This document shows, in pieces, positions 26,593-35,597 of a stretch of 64,000 nucleotides of DNA. The position numbers were made by a program, and so were the translations under genes. The notes under the pieces were generated by a model, which saw only the letters and a list, made by a program, of their open reading frames with translations, had not been told where the DNA came from and did no database searches. Each line of letters opens with the position of its first letter. Position 1 is the first letter of the stretch. The stretch lies in contig NZ_CP135921.1 of NCBI RefSeq assembly GCF_032397745.1, positions 3,100,001 through 3,164,000 of the forward strand, in the 5' to 3' direction. Origin of the DNA: Bradyrhizobium prioriisuperbiae (lineage in GTDB: Bacteria > Pseudomonadota > Alphaproteobacteria > Rhizobiales > Xanthobacteraceae).

Positions 26593-27534
26593 ATGGATCG
26601 TATCGAAGCCATGGAAGCTTTTGTCGCCGTTGCCGATCTCAAAGGGTTCGCGCCAGCCGCCCGCAAGCTGAATGTGTCGCCCTCGGCGGTCACCCGGCTG
26701 GTGGCGGCGCTGGAGGAGCGGGTCGGGGCGCGATTGCTGCAGCGGACCACGCGCTCGGTGGCGCTGACCGATATCGGTGAACATTATCTGGAGCGGGCGC
26801 GCCGCATCTTGGCCGATGTCGAGGAGGCGGAGGGATCCGCCCGCGCCGAGCGCACCCGTCCGTCGGGACATCTCATCGTGTCCGCGCCACTGATGTTCGG
26901 GCGGCTGCACGTCAATCCGCTGATGTCGGAATACCTGCGGCGCTATCCCGACGTCACCGGCGAACTGCGGCTGTCCGATCGCACCGTCAATCTGGTGGAA
27001 GACGGCATCGATGTCGCCGTCCGCATCGGCCACCTGCCCGATTCCAGCGTGGTGGCGAAGAATGTCGGCGACATGTACCGCGTGGTGGTCGCGTCTCCCG
27101 ACTACCTCGCGCGGCGCGGCGTGCCGATGAAGCCTGTGGATGTACGCACCCACGACATCATCCATTGCTCGATCATCGTGCCGTCGACCGAATGGCGCTT
27201 TTTGCAGGACGGCCGGCTGATCCGCGTGCCGATCGCGCCGCGTTATATCACCAGCAGCGCGGATGCCGGCATCTGGCATGCCGAGCAGGGCGGTGGGCTT
27301 GCCATGGTGCAGGCCTATCAGGCCCAGGAGGGAATTGCCGCCGGGCGCCTGCAGGCGGTCCTGACCGCGTTCGAATTCCCGCCGCGACCGATCCACATCA
27401 TCTATCCGGCGTCCCGCCTGCTCTCGGCCAAAGTGCGCGCGTTTGTCGATCTCGCGATCGAAATCTGCAATTGGCGCTTCAGCGAGATGGCGGGCGCGCC
27501 ACCCTTTACGACGGTCGTTTCCGCAGTACCTTGA
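26593..27534 (+). CDS. LysR family transcriptional regulator
   Basis: 313 residues from the ATG at 26593. The winged helix at 1-60 reads MDRIEAMEAFVAVADLKGFA with SAVTRLVAALEERVGARLLQ. The substrate-binding domain starts near residue 90 (PSGHLIVSAPLMFGRLHV) and belongs to the CrgA/YhjC-like branch. It is divergent from the PNPOx-like gene, its likely target. Its last 29 bases overlap the convergent thioesterase gene. Confidence 0.92.
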   Translation: MDRIEAMEAFVAVADLKGFAPAARKLNVSPSAVTRLVAALEERVGARLLQRTTRSVALTDIGEHYLERARRILADVEEAEGSARAERTRPSGHLIVSAPLMFGRLHVNPLMSEYLRRYPDVTGELRLSDRTVNLVEDGIDVAVRIGHLPDSSVVAKNVGDMYRVVVASPDYLARRGVPMKPVDVRTHDIIHCSIIVPSTEWRFLQDGRLIRVPIAPRYITSSADAGIWHAEQGGGLAMVQAYQAQEGIAAGRLQAVLTAFEFPPRPIHIIYPASRLLSAKVRAFVDLAIEICNWRFSEMAGAPPFTTVVSAVP

Positions 27535-27934
27535 ACGTCGCATTGCCGCGCGCGCAGGGCACACCATCGGCGCTGACCAGGCACTGGGCGAAGCAGATTG
27601 AGCCGCCGGTCTTGACGAAATTGGTTTCGACCTGAAGCCATTGTCCCTTGTTCGCCGAGCCGACAAAGTCCATCCCGAGGCTGATGGTCAAAAGCCCGGT
27701 CGGCTCGGAGGCATGCATGGCGCAGCTCAGCCCCATTGCGTTGTCGGCCAACGCCGTGATCAGCCCGCCATGGGCGAGCCCCTTGGAATTGGTGTGCGGC
27801 TCGGCAATCCACAGTCCGATGAAAACGGCCTGCTCGGTCTTTTTCGAATACAGCGGCTCCCACGGATCGGTCAGCGGGCTGCGACGGAAATGTCGTGCGA
27901 ATCCCTCGGGAATAGCGGCGGCAACAGTCTCCAT
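27506..27934 (-). CDS. PaaI-like hotdog thioesterase
   Basis: 142 residues with the hotdog-fold pattern SKGLAHGGLITALADNAMGL (catalytic helix; the HGG motif is typical of PaaI-type thioesterases) and ETNFVKTGGSICFAQCLV. It would hydrolyse an acyl- or aryl-CoA ester. An AGGAAGGA site precedes the ATG. Divergent from a TetR regulator with a candidate operator between, so probably under its control. Confidence 0.87.
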   Translation of the reverse strand: METVAAAIPEGFARHFRRSPLTDPWEPLYSKKTEQAVFIGLWIAEPHTNSKGLAHGGLITALADNAMGLSCAMHASEPTGLLTISLGMDFVGSANKGQWLQVETNFVKTGGSICFAQCLVSADGVPCARGNATFKVLRKRPS

Positions 27935-27963
27935 GGATCGTCCTTCCTGCTCTCTTTTCTAAT

Positions 27964-27975
27964 TAGATCAGTCTA
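27964..27975. promoter_or_regulatory. Candidate operator of the LmrA/YxaF-type TetR regulator
   Basis: TAGATCAGTCTA has TAGA/TCTA inverted arms in an AT-rich stretch (27961-27985) between the divergent thioesterase and TetR genes. It resembles TAGAC-N-GTCTA sites known for related regulators. Confidence 0.5.
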
Positions 27976-28018
27976 TATAATATTGACGCATCGAATCAAT
28001 GACGGGACATGCCTGCCG

Positions 28019-28594
28019 ATGGGTGCCTTGCCGAAACACCGCAGTGCCATCATCGAAGCCGCGGCGCGGCTGTTCCGCCGCCAGGGTTATGCCGCCACCG
28101 GCATCAACGAGATCGCCGAGGTCGCCGGCGCCCCCAAGGGCTCGCTCTATCATTATTTCCCCGACGGCAAGGACCAGATTGCGGAAGCGGCGGTGCGTTT
28201 CGCCGGTGCGCGGGTGTTTAAAACACTCGAACAGTTATCCAGCGAGTCGCCGTCGGCGGCCGCGCTGATCAAGACCTATGGCCGGATGCTGCAGGGCTGG
28301 ATGGCGCAATCGAAATTCCGCGACGGCTGCCCGATCACCACAACACTGCTGGAAACCGCGCCGCAATCTCCCGAACTGACGGCCGCCGGCCGCGAGGCGT
28401 TCGACGGCTGGTGTGGCGTGATCGCGGCCGCGCTAATGCGGGATGGTTTCACGAAAACGGAGGCCCGCAAACTGGCGGTGCTGGCAATCTCGTCGATCGA
28501 GGGCGCGCTGATCCTGAGCCGGGTCCAGGGCAACGGCCAGCCGATCGCCGACGTCACCGAGATGCTGGCGAAGACGCTACGGGCGAGATCCTGA
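28019..28594 (+). CDS. TetR family regulator, LmrA/YxaF type
   Basis: 191 residues from ATG 28019. The HTH (IIEAAARLFRRQGYAATGIN ... GAPKGSLYHYFPDGKDQI) is followed by a C-terminal domain with the LmrA/YxaF signature DGCPITTTLLETAPQSPEL. Relatives repress transporters or detoxification genes and respond to small aromatic or flavonoid ligands. The likely target is the divergent thioesterase. The gene ends 10 bp from the convergent oxygenase. Confidence 0.88.
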   Translation: MGALPKHRSAIIEAAARLFRRQGYAATGINEIAEVAGAPKGSLYHYFPDGKDQIAEAAVRFAGARVFKTLEQLSSESPSAAALIKTYGRMLQGWMAQSKFRDGCPITTTLLETAPQSPELTAAGREAFDGWCGVIAAALMRDGFTKTEARKLAVLAISSIEGALILSRVQGNGQPIADVTEMLAKTLRARS

Positions 28595-28604
28595 CCGGCC
28601 CGAT

Positions 28605-29633
28605 TCAAGCCGTAGGAGCTGAGTGCTCCGCCTTTGCCATGTTCTGGGCTTTCATGTGCTTGGACAGATAGAAGTCGCCGAATTTTACCGGAGGATATTT
28701 CTCTCCGGTACCCTTGTCATAGAATGATGTGATGCAGCGGATTTCTGCATCGACGTTGGGATTGTGGAAGAATGGAATGCTGAGGCGTCCAAGCTTCATG
28801 GCTTCCGGTGGCGGATTCGCAACGCGGTGAAGGTTTGATACCCATTCGTCGTTGGTCCAGCGCATCATGAGGTCGCCGATATTGCACACGAACGCGTCAC
28901 TCCGAGGATGCACGTCAACCCAGCCTCCATGGCGTAACTTGACTTGCAATCCACCCGGCACGTCCTCACCCTTGAGGATGGTGAGCGTATCGTAGTCGGT
29001 ATGTTCTCCGGCCCGAAGCTGCCCGTGTACGGGCATGCGATCTTGCGGCGGGTAGTAGATCGCCCGCATCGTACTGGTCGACTCATTTACCTTGTTGTCG
29101 AAGAAGTCATCATTGAGCTTCAGCGCCCTCGCGAACAGGCGCAAGATATGCACCGCAAGTTTATCCATCTCGTTGTAGTAGGCCTCGAATGCGGCTCGGA
29201 ACTGCGGGCGGTCCGTCGGCCATGAGTTTGGAAAGAAGAATAAATTTTCCGTCGACGATCCGATGACGGTGGCTGGAGCTGCCTTGACGGGCCCCATGGC
29301 AAAGCTTTCCTGGAGGTCTGGTGGTGTTTCTTTGCCAAGCGAAAACGCCAGTCCACGGCTGCCGACATGGCTGTAGCCGCGGCTGATTTTTTCAGGAGGC
29401 TGCGGCGTCTTGAGTTTTTCCTCGGGCGGTAAAGCAAAATAAGCGCGAGCTTCGCGCTGGAGTGATTCGATCACCGAATTGGGGACGCCATGACCAATGA
29501 TCGAAAAGAAGCCGATCTCTTCGCAGGCATGCCTGATTTCGGCGGCCACCTGATCGCGACCGGTTTCTCCAGCTTCAAACGATGGTCCAAGATCAATGGC
29601 CGGAACCTCGGTCAATTCGCTTCTGTCGGACAT
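28605..29633 (-). CDS. 2-oxoglutarate/Fe(II) oxygenase, isopenicillin N synthase family
   Basis: 342 residues from the ATG at 29633, with an AGAGGAG site; the upstream extension was rejected. The N-terminal DIOX_N part (VPAIDLG, EIGFFSIIGHGV) precedes the double-stranded beta-helix core with iron ligands His211 and Asp213 (GEHTDYDTL) and His269 (NLHRVANP), plus Arg283/Ser285 (RLS) for 2-oxoglutarate. All metal and cosubstrate residues are present, so it should be active as a hydroxylase or N/O-dealkylase. Substrate unknown. It lies downstream of a binding protein of an NMT1-type importer, and both have lower GC than the surrounding genes. Confidence 0.9.
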   Translation of the reverse strand: MSDRSELTEVPAIDLGPSFEAGETGRDQVAAEIRHACEEIGFFSIIGHGVPNSVIESLQREARAYFALPPEEKLKTPQPPEKISRGYSHVGSRGLAFSLGKETPPDLQESFAMGPVKAAPATVIGSSTENLFFFPNSWPTDRPQFRAAFEAYYNEMDKLAVHILRLFARALKLNDDFFDNKVNESTSTMRAIYYPPQDRMPVHGQLRAGEHTDYDTLTILKGEDVPGGLQVKLRHGGWVDVHPRSDAFVCNIGDLMMRWTNDEWVSNLHRVANPPPEAMKLGRLSIPFFHNPNVDAEIRCITSFYDKGTGEKYPPVKFGDFYLSKHMKAQNMAKAEHSAPTA

Positions 29634-29745
29634 GGAACGCTCCTCTGCATTTGCTCTATGGATTTTAGATGGGCTCGCGCCGGCAGCGACTGGGGTCTTG
29701 CGGGCAATGGACCGAGGTGAGGACTGGCGACCATCGACTGCGGCG

Positions 29746-30753
29746 TCAGGCGCGCCTTTCGGAGACTGGGATTGTTTGAAGAGGGCCCAGGCTGAACGCT
29801 TGATCGAGCTCAACCGGCTTGTTGATGACCTTGCTCTGGAGAAAAAAATCATGGGCTGATTGAATGGCCTTCATGTCGAGCCACAGCAATCCATTCTGGG
29901 GCGCGGAGCCAGCCGTCAGGAGGCGTCTGTTTTCTCGAAGCGAGTACTCTTCGTGGGTCCGATCAAGAGTCGGAGCGACTTTCAGAAGTGTGTCCAGGGC
30001 GTTCGCAGGACTTGCGAAGACATCTTTCCATCCTTTGATGGATGCGCGGATAAGACCGGCAGCCATCGCCGGATTATCCCGCATGATCTTTTCGGAAGTG
30101 ATGAGCGTATCGCGTGGAACAGTAATTCCCGAATCTTCTGCGATGAAAGTTCGGAGATTATCGCGCCCGAGCCGCTGCTCGATTGTATAAAGCTCGTTAT
30201 ATATGGTTGCTGCGCAGACATCGACGTCGCCATTAGTGAATGGTGTCACGCTCACTTGTTGAGGCTGGATTTTGATGTCGTCTGGACCGAGGCCAGCCTT
30301 TGCGAGCATGCCGGCGAGCACATAATTGGCTCCCGTGAACCAGGCAACGACGCGCTTGCCCTTCATGTCGCCTAACGTTTTTATGGGGCCATCCTTGCGC
30401 GTCACGAAGACGAAGGGCGTGACTTGATGAGCGAGCCCGAAGCATATGATCGGGAGTCCCTTGTTGCGGGCAACGAGGACACTGTCTGTGCCGCCTGACA
30501 GGCCAAACGTATCGGCCTCTGTGGCCACCAAATTCTCGGTCAGCAGGTTCGGTCCGCCTGGAATGATGTCGAGGTCGAGACCTTCGTCGCGGTAGTAACC
30601 CTTTTCAAGGGCGACATAGTAGCCGGCAAAAGAACCTTGCGGCAGCCACTTCATGCGTATTGTCGCTTTTGTGGCAGCGCGGACGATCGCAGGCGCGAAC
30701 GACCAAACCAGGGTTGCACATGCGACTTTAGCTGCGCCACGTCGAGTTATCAT
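29746..30753 (-). CDS. ABC transporter substrate-binding protein, NMT1/THI5-like (copy 1)
   Basis: 335 residues from the ATG at 30753 (AGGAGA site). The N-terminus MITRRGAAKVACATLVW is a signal sequence with a twin-arginine-like start. The mature protein has the NMT1 pattern: KWLPQGSFAGYYVALEKGYY, PGGPNLLTENLVATEADTF, GGTDSV, TRKDGPIKTL. It is clearly homologous to the binding protein at 33.8-34.8 kb, often residue for residue (IQPQQVSVTPF occurs in both). No second permease or ATPase accompanies it, so it may share the importer or extend its substrate range. Base composition is lower in GC than the paralogue's surroundings. Confidence 0.9.
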   Translation of the reverse strand: MITRRGAAKVACATLVWSFAPAIVRAATKATIRMKWLPQGSFAGYYVALEKGYYRDEGLDLDIIPGGPNLLTENLVATEADTFGLSGGTDSVLVARNKGLPIICFGLAHQVTPFVFVTRKDGPIKTLGDMKGKRVVAWFTGANYVLAGMLAKAGLGPDDIKIQPQQVSVTPFTNGDVDVCAATIYNELYTIEQRLGRDNLRTFIAEDSGITVPRDTLITSEKIMRDNPAMAAGLIRASIKGWKDVFASPANALDTLLKVAPTLDRTHEEYSLRENRRLLTAGSAPQNGLLWLDMKAIQSAHDFFLQSKVINKPVELDQAFSLGPLQTIPVSERRA

Positions 30754-30834
30754 CGTTCTCCTCGCCAATCGTTGTTTCACAAGAAGGAAAGAGGGAATCT
30801 GCACACCTGGGACATGAGTGTTTTCAAAGAAGTT

Positions 30835-32139
30835 TCATGCCTCGAACGCCGTATTCTTTGGGCGCCGCAGCCCCAGGTGATCACGCAATGTCGTCCCCTC
30901 GTAGTCCCTGCGGAACAGGCCGCGCTCCTGCAGGATCGGGATCACCAGGTCGACAAAGTCTTCGAACCCTTCGTGGAAGTACGGCGGCATGACATTGAAT
31001 CCGTCGGCCGCACGCTCGTCGAACCATTGCTGCAGGGTGTCGGCGATGCTCTCGGCCGAACCGCACAGCACCCAGTGACCGCGCGCCGCCGCGGTGAGAT
31101 TGTAGAGGTCGCGCAATGTCATGTTGTCGCGCCGCGCCTTGGACAACATGACCCGTGCAAAACTGTGATAGCTGTCGGGCAGGGTGATGTCCGGGATCGG
31201 TCCGTCCAGATCGTAGGCCGACATGTCCTGGCCGAAACGATCCGACAGGATCGCAAGCGCGTTGCTGCCGCTGACGAAGCTTTGCAGCACCGCGAGTTTT
31301 TCGAACGCCTCCTTGTCGGTGCGCCCGACGATCGGCATCACGCCCGGCAACACCGTGACGTCCTCCGGTGCGCGCCCGAAGGCCGGCAGGCGGTCCTTCA
31401 GAGCGGCGTAACCGGCTTTGGCCTCCTCGATGTCCTGCACCACCGAGAACACGATGTCAGCGGTGCGCGCCGCCAGCGCCTGGCCCGCCTCCGAACCGCC
31501 GGCCTGCAGCACCACGGGATGACCCTGCGGGCTGCGGCCGATATTGAGCGGCCCCTTCACCTTGAAGAACGAGCCCTCATGCTCGATCGGACGCAGCTTC
31601 GCGGGGTCGATGTAGAGCCCGCTCGTGCGGTCGGCGACGATGGCATCATCAGCCCAGCCGTCCCACAATCCCTTCACGACCCCGAGGAATTCGTCGGCCA
31701 TCTCATAGCGGCGGGCATGGTCGGGATGCGTGGTGCCGAAATTGGCGGCGGTGGCGGGATTGGCTGTCGTCACCGCATTCCACGCGGCGCGTCCCTTGCT
31801 GATATGGTCCAGCGAGGCGAATACGCGCGCCACCGAAAACGGATCGCTGTAGGTGGTGGAGACGGTGGCGCCGAGCCCGATCCGGCTGGTCGAGGAGGCG
31901 AGCGCCGCCAGCATGGTCAGCGGCTCGAGCCGCAGTGTGTAGGACGGATGCGCGGCGGCATCGGCGTAGAGATTGTCGCCCATGAAGATCAGGTCGAACT
32001 TGCCGCGCTCGGCAGTGCGGCCGATCTGCTGGATCGCTGCAAAATCCTGAAAGCTGTCGACCGCGCCCGGATAGCGCCAGCCGGCGACATGGCTGCCGGT
32101 TCCAAGGATGAACAGGCCCAGATGCATCTGTCGTTTCAT
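30835..32139 (-). CDS. FMNH2-dependent monooxygenase, NtaA/SnaA/DszA family
   Basis: 434 residues of the luciferase-like superfamily. The NtaA branch is indicated by MHLGLFILGTGSHVAGWRYP, RGKFDLIFMGDNLY, TSRIGLGATVSTTYSDPF, GRAAWNAVTTANPATAANFG and SPQGHPVVLQAGGSEAGQA. These enzymes use free FMNH2 from a separate reductase and attack C-N or C-S bonds (nitrilotriacetate, EDTA, dibenzothiophene sulfone). The matching DIM6/NTAB reductase gene is at 41.5 kb on the other arm of this cluster. It starts 40 bp after the downstream permease, in the same operon. Confidence 0.9.
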   Translation of the reverse strand: MKRQMHLGLFILGTGSHVAGWRYPGAVDSFQDFAAIQQIGRTAERGKFDLIFMGDNLYADAAAHPSYTLRLEPLTMLAALASSTSRIGLGATVSTTYSDPFSVARVFASLDHISKGRAAWNAVTTANPATAANFGTTHPDHARRYEMADEFLGVVKGLWDGWADDAIVADRTSGLYIDPAKLRPIEHEGSFFKVKGPLNIGRSPQGHPVVLQAGGSEAGQALAARTADIVFSVVQDIEEAKAGYAALKDRLPAFGRAPEDVTVLPGVMPIVGRTDKEAFEKLAVLQSFVSGSNALAILSDRFGQDMSAYDLDGPIPDITLPDSYHSFARVMLSKARRDNMTLRDLYNLTAAARGHWVLCGSAESIADTLQQWFDERAADGFNVMPPYFHEGFEDFVDLVIPILQERGLFRRDYEGTTLRDHLGLRRPKNTAFEA

Positions 32140-32179
32140 GTGCCGTTCCCTGCCGCTGCATTCCCTGCCGTTGATGGAC

Positions 32180-32941
32180 TCATTTCCAGAACAGGATCTT
32201 GCGTTCGATCAGGCCGATCAGGCCGAAGAAGGTCAGGCTTGCCGCGGACGCCACGAAAATCGCCGACCAGACCTGCACGAAGTCGATCTGCAGCACGGCC
32301 TGGTAGATGATCCAGCCGAGGCCGCCATAGGCGCCGAGCATTTCGGTGATGATGGCCACGATGACGCTGCGCACGGTCGAGACGCGCATTCCCGCCAGCA
32401 TCAGCGGCAAGGCCGTCGGCAGCCGCAGCCGCCACAGGATCGAGAGGCGGCCGGCGCCGAAGCTGCGCAAGAGATCGACCGAGCGGCGATCGACGCGGTC
32501 AAGGCCCGCAAGCGTCGACAGGAACACCGTGAAGCTGACCGCCATCGCCACCATCACGATCTTGGACGCCACGCCGATGCCGAACCACAGCAGGATCAGC
32601 GGCGAATAACCGACCACCGGCACCGAGTTGATGGCGGTCGCGACCGGCAGGATCGCGACACGCAGTTTCGGCACCATGGTGATGGCGACAGCGAGGCCGA
32701 TGCCGATCAGGCAGCCGAGGCCGTAACCGACGATCGCCTCGAACAGCGTATAACTTGCCGCTTCGCCCAGCAGCGCGCGCTTCGACCAGACGCTGGCCAG
32801 GATGTCGCTGACGGCGGGAAGGATGTAGGATGGCAGGTGCAGTCCGCGGGCCAGTCCTTCCCAGCAGGCGACCAGCAGGAGGGCGCCGAGAATGCCGCGC
32901 TGGACCGCGAGTGACGGCGATCGGAGTGTCGCGGCGCTCAT
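32180..32941 (-). CDS. ABC transporter permease, SsuC/TauC type
   Basis: 253 residues with about six membrane helices. The EAA loop is FGAGRLSILWRLRLPTALPL, which contacts the ATPase. The start overlaps the stop of the preceding permease in ATGA form (32938-32941). Earlier in-frame codons lie inside that gene and were rejected. It should form a heterodimer with the upstream permease in the NMT1-type importer. Confidence 0.9.
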   Translation of the reverse strand: MSAATLRSPSLAVQRGILGALLLVACWEGLARGLHLPSYILPAVSDILASVWSKRALLGEAASYTLFEAIVGYGLGCLIGIGLAVAITMVPKLRVAILPVATAINSVPVVGYSPLILLWFGIGVASKIVMVAMAVSFTVFLSTLAGLDRVDRRSVDLLRSFGAGRLSILWRLRLPTALPLMLAGMRVSTVRSVIVAIITEMLGAYGGLGWIIYQAVLQIDFVQVWSAIFVASAASLTFFGLIGLIERKILFWK

Positions 32942-33759
32942 TGCTCCGCTCCCCAAAACACCAGGCGCCGTTCGGCCGCGGCGACCACTGCGTAGAAGCC
33001 GGTGCCGAGCAGCGCCGACGCCAGCAAGGCGCCCCAGATCGCGGTGACGTTCTCTGTGTACATGGCCTGCAGCAGCAGCACGCCGAGGCCGGTGGTGTCG
33101 CCGAACCATTCGCCAACGATCGCGCCGACCAGGCTCAGTGACGACGCCAGCCGCAGCGCCACGAAGATCTGCGGCAGCGCGGTCGGGAGTTGCAGCCGCA
33201 GCAGCAACTGGCGGTTCGAGGCGCCGAAGCTGCGCATCAGCGCCACCTGCTTCGGATCGACCGATTCAAGGCCGAGCAGCGTGTTCACGGTCACGGGGAA
33301 GAAGGTGAGATAGAAGGCGATGACGGCTTTGGCCAGCAGAGTATTGCCGAACCACAGCACCACCAGGGCGCCGAAGGCGATCACCGGGATGGTCTGCGAC
33401 ACCACGAAAATCGGAAAGGCCATCTCGCGCAGCGCCCGCAGGCGGAAGAAGGCGATGCCGATCAACACGCCGAACCCGCCCCCGGCCACGAAGCCGATCA
33501 GCGTTTCAGCCAGCGTGCGCAGGAAGCCGTCGACATAAGCCCGCGGCGTCGCGGCCATTGCAGTGAGGATCGTGCTGAGGCGCGGCAGGTAATGCGGCTT
33601 GATGCCCAGCAGCAGCACGGCGCCTTCCCAGACCAGCGCTGCTATGGCGAGGCCGGCCAGCAGCCGCGCCGCCTGTCGCAACGGGCCAAGCAGAGCGACC
33701 AGCGACCAGCCGGACGCCGCCTTGTTGTCGACGACCAACGCCGTCGAACCGGCGCTCAC
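32938..33759 (-). CDS. ABC transporter permease, SsuC/TauC type
   Basis: 273 residues, six predicted helices, EAA loop FGASNRQLLLRLQLPTALPQ. Paralogous to the next permease. The GTG start (33757-33759) overlaps the stop of the binding-protein gene (GTGA), giving tight coupling from binding protein to permease to permease. Confidence 0.9.
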   Translation of the reverse strand: MSAGSTALVVDNKAASGWSLVALLGPLRQAARLLAGLAIAALVWEGAVLLLGIKPHYLPRLSTILTAMAATPRAYVDGFLRTLAETLIGFVAGGGFGVLIGIAFFRLRALREMAFPIFVVSQTIPVIAFGALVVLWFGNTLLAKAVIAFYLTFFPVTVNTLLGLESVDPKQVALMRSFGASNRQLLLRLQLPTALPQIFVALRLASSLSLVGAIVGEWFGDTTGLGVLLLQAMYTENVTAIWGALLASALLGTGFYAVVAAAERRLVFWGAEQ

Positions 33760-34772
33760 GGCCGCCGGTCCACAACCGGCACGCTGTCGATGAAGCTCGC
33801 GTCATAGGCGGCGGCGAGATCGATCGGCTTGGAAATCACGGCGTACTTCAGGAAAAAGTCATGCGCGGTCTTGACGGCCACGGGATCGATCCAGAACAGG
33901 CCGTTTTCGCTGGCCTTGCCCGCGGTCATCAGCCGCCTCACTTCCGTCAGCATGAACTCCTGCTGCGCGCGGTCCAGCGTCGGGGCAACAGCCATCACGG
34001 TGTCGACGGCGCCCTTTGGATCGGCGAAGGCGTCTTTCCAGCCCTTGATCGAGGCGCGCAGGAAGCCTTTTACCAGATCGGGCTTTTCCTTCGCCGTGGT
34101 CTCGGACACGATCAGCGTGTCGCGCGGAAAAGTGATGCCGTAGTCTTCGGCCACGAAGGTCTTGAGGCTGTCCTTCGGCATCCGCGACTGGATGGTATAG
34201 AACTCGTTGTAGTAAGTCGCCGTGACCACATCGACGCTGCCGTCAACGAATGGCGTCACCGAGACCTGCTGTGGCTGGATCTTCAATTCGTCGGACTTGA
34301 TGCCTTCCTTGGCCAGCATGCCGTTGAGGACGTGATTGGCGCCGGTGAACCAGGTCGTCACCGTCTTGCCCTTGAAGTCCTGCAGCGTCTTCACCGGGCC
34401 GTCTTTTCGCGTCACGAAAATGAACGGTGTGATCTGGTGCGAAATCCCGATGCAGACGATCGGCAGGCCCTTGTCGCGCGCGGCGAACACGCTGTCGGTG
34501 CCGCCCGACAGGCCGAAGGTGTCGGCGCCGGTGGCGACCAGGTTTTCCGTCAGCAAATTGGGGCCGCCGGGATTGATGGTGAGATCGATACCCTCAGCCT
34601 TGTAGTAGCCCTTGGCCACCGCAACATAGAAGCCGGCGAATTGCGCTTGCGGCAGCCACTTCAGCCGCAGGCTGGCTTTGGTCAGGGTCTCGGCTTCAGC
34701 GCGAGGAGCCGGAAGGCCAGCCATAAGTGCGGCGGCGGCTGCAACGGCGAGGGCATGGCGTCGGCTCAACAT
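33756..34772 (-). CDS. ABC transporter substrate-binding protein, NMT1/THI5-like (copy 2)
   Basis: 338 residues with a signal peptide (MLSRRHALAVAAAAALMAGL, cleavage near AEA). Core motifs are KWLPQAQFAGFYVAVAKGYY, PGGPNLLTENLVATGADTF, SGGTDSVFAARDKGLPIVC and IQPQQVSVTPF. The family carries pyrimidines, sulfonates, nitrate, flavins and other small ligands, so the substrate cannot be named. An AGGAG site precedes the ATG. Translationally coupled to the two permeases; this is the core binding protein of the importer. Confidence 0.92.
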   Translation of the reverse strand: MLSRRHALAVAAAAALMAGLPAPRAEAETLTKASLRLKWLPQAQFAGFYVAVAKGYYKAEGIDLTINPGGPNLLTENLVATGADTFGLSGGTDSVFAARDKGLPIVCIGISHQITPFIFVTRKDGPVKTLQDFKGKTVTTWFTGANHVLNGMLAKEGIKSDELKIQPQQVSVTPFVDGSVDVVTATYYNEFYTIQSRMPKDSLKTFVAEDYGITFPRDTLIVSETTAKEKPDLVKGFLRASIKGWKDAFADPKGAVDTVMAVAPTLDRAQQEFMLTEVRRLMTAGKASENGLFWIDPVAVKTAHDFFLKYAVISKPIDLAAAYDASFIDSVPVVDRRP

Positions 34773-34802
34773 GGTCGGGCTCCTGGCATCAAGATGAGAG
34801 GA

Positions 34803-35597
34803 TCAATTTCGATAGGTCGGGTCGGTGCGATCGAGCTGGCGCATCAGCGCCGGCCATTCGCGTTCTCCGGGCACCAGAATGTCGCCCTGCAATTCCCAGA
34901 ATTGCCGCGCGGCTTTTTCGCAGACCTCGTGCGGCGGCATCACCAGCTTTGCGCCGGCAGCCGCGGCGGCCTGCATCTGCAACTGGATGCGCGCGGCGCG
35001 CTCGAAATAATACAGCAGCATGAACGCCTCGCCGGGCGTGCGGCCGACCGTCAGGATGCCGTGGTTGCGCATCAGCATGACCTTGTGCGCTCCGAGGTCA
35101 CGCACCAGCCGGGTCTGCTCGTCGAGGTCGATGGCGACGCCTTCATAGTCGTGGAAGGCCTGGCGATCGTAGAACCGCATCGCAAACTGGCTGAGCGGCA
35201 GCAGGCCCTTCTCCTGACCGGAGACGGCGACACTGGCGTCGGAATGGGTGTGCAGCACGCAGGCGGCGTCGTGGCTCGATGTGTGGATCGCGGCATGGAT
35301 GACGAACGCCGCGACATTGACGCTGTGCGGCGTGTCGTCGAGCTTCTCGCCGGCGAGATTGATCTTCACCAGGCTCGACGCCGTGATCTCGTCGAACAAC
35401 AGGCCATAGGGATTGATCAGGAACTGGTCGTCGTGCCCCGGCACGCGTGCGGAGATGTGATTGTAGATCAGGTCGTCCATGCCGAACCTGGCCACCATGC
35501 GATAGCAGGCGGCGAGCTTCATCCGGGCGTCCCATTCGGCGGGATCGATCCTGCGTGCGTCGAGGGAGACCGGCTGGTTGCCGGGGCTTGTGCTCAC
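34803..35597 (-). CDS. Class II aldolase/adducin family protein
   Basis: 264 residues. The zinc-binding pattern of class II aldolases is visible: HTHSDASVAV with an upstream acidic/His segment, and MRNHGILTVGRTPGEAF for the third histidine. Members are fuculose/ribulose-phosphate aldolases, decarboxylases or epimerases; here the segment DQFLINPYGLLFDEITASSL suggests the broad adducin-like branch of unknown substrate. The GTG start overlaps the ATPase stop (GTGA, 35594-35597). It is embedded in the importer operon. Confidence 0.88.
   Translation of the reverse strand: MSTSPGNQPVSLDARRIDPAEWDARMKLAACYRMVARFGMDDLIYNHISARVPGHDDQFLINPYGLLFDEITASSLVKINLAGEKLDDTPHSVNVAAFVIHAAIHTSSHDAACVLHTHSDASVAVSGQEKGLLPLSQFAMRFYDRQAFHDYEGVAIDLDEQTRLVRDLGAHKVMLMRNHGILTVGRTPGEAFMLLYYFERAARIQLQMQAAAAAGAKLVMPPHEVCEKAARQFWELQGDILVPGEREWPALMRQLDRTDPTYRN

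Noticed and set aside
28019..28594. TetR gene considered as regulator of the adjacent 2OG oxygenase operon
   Set aside because: The oxygenase is convergent and read from the far operon; the TetR gene shares its operator region with the divergent thioesterase instead.
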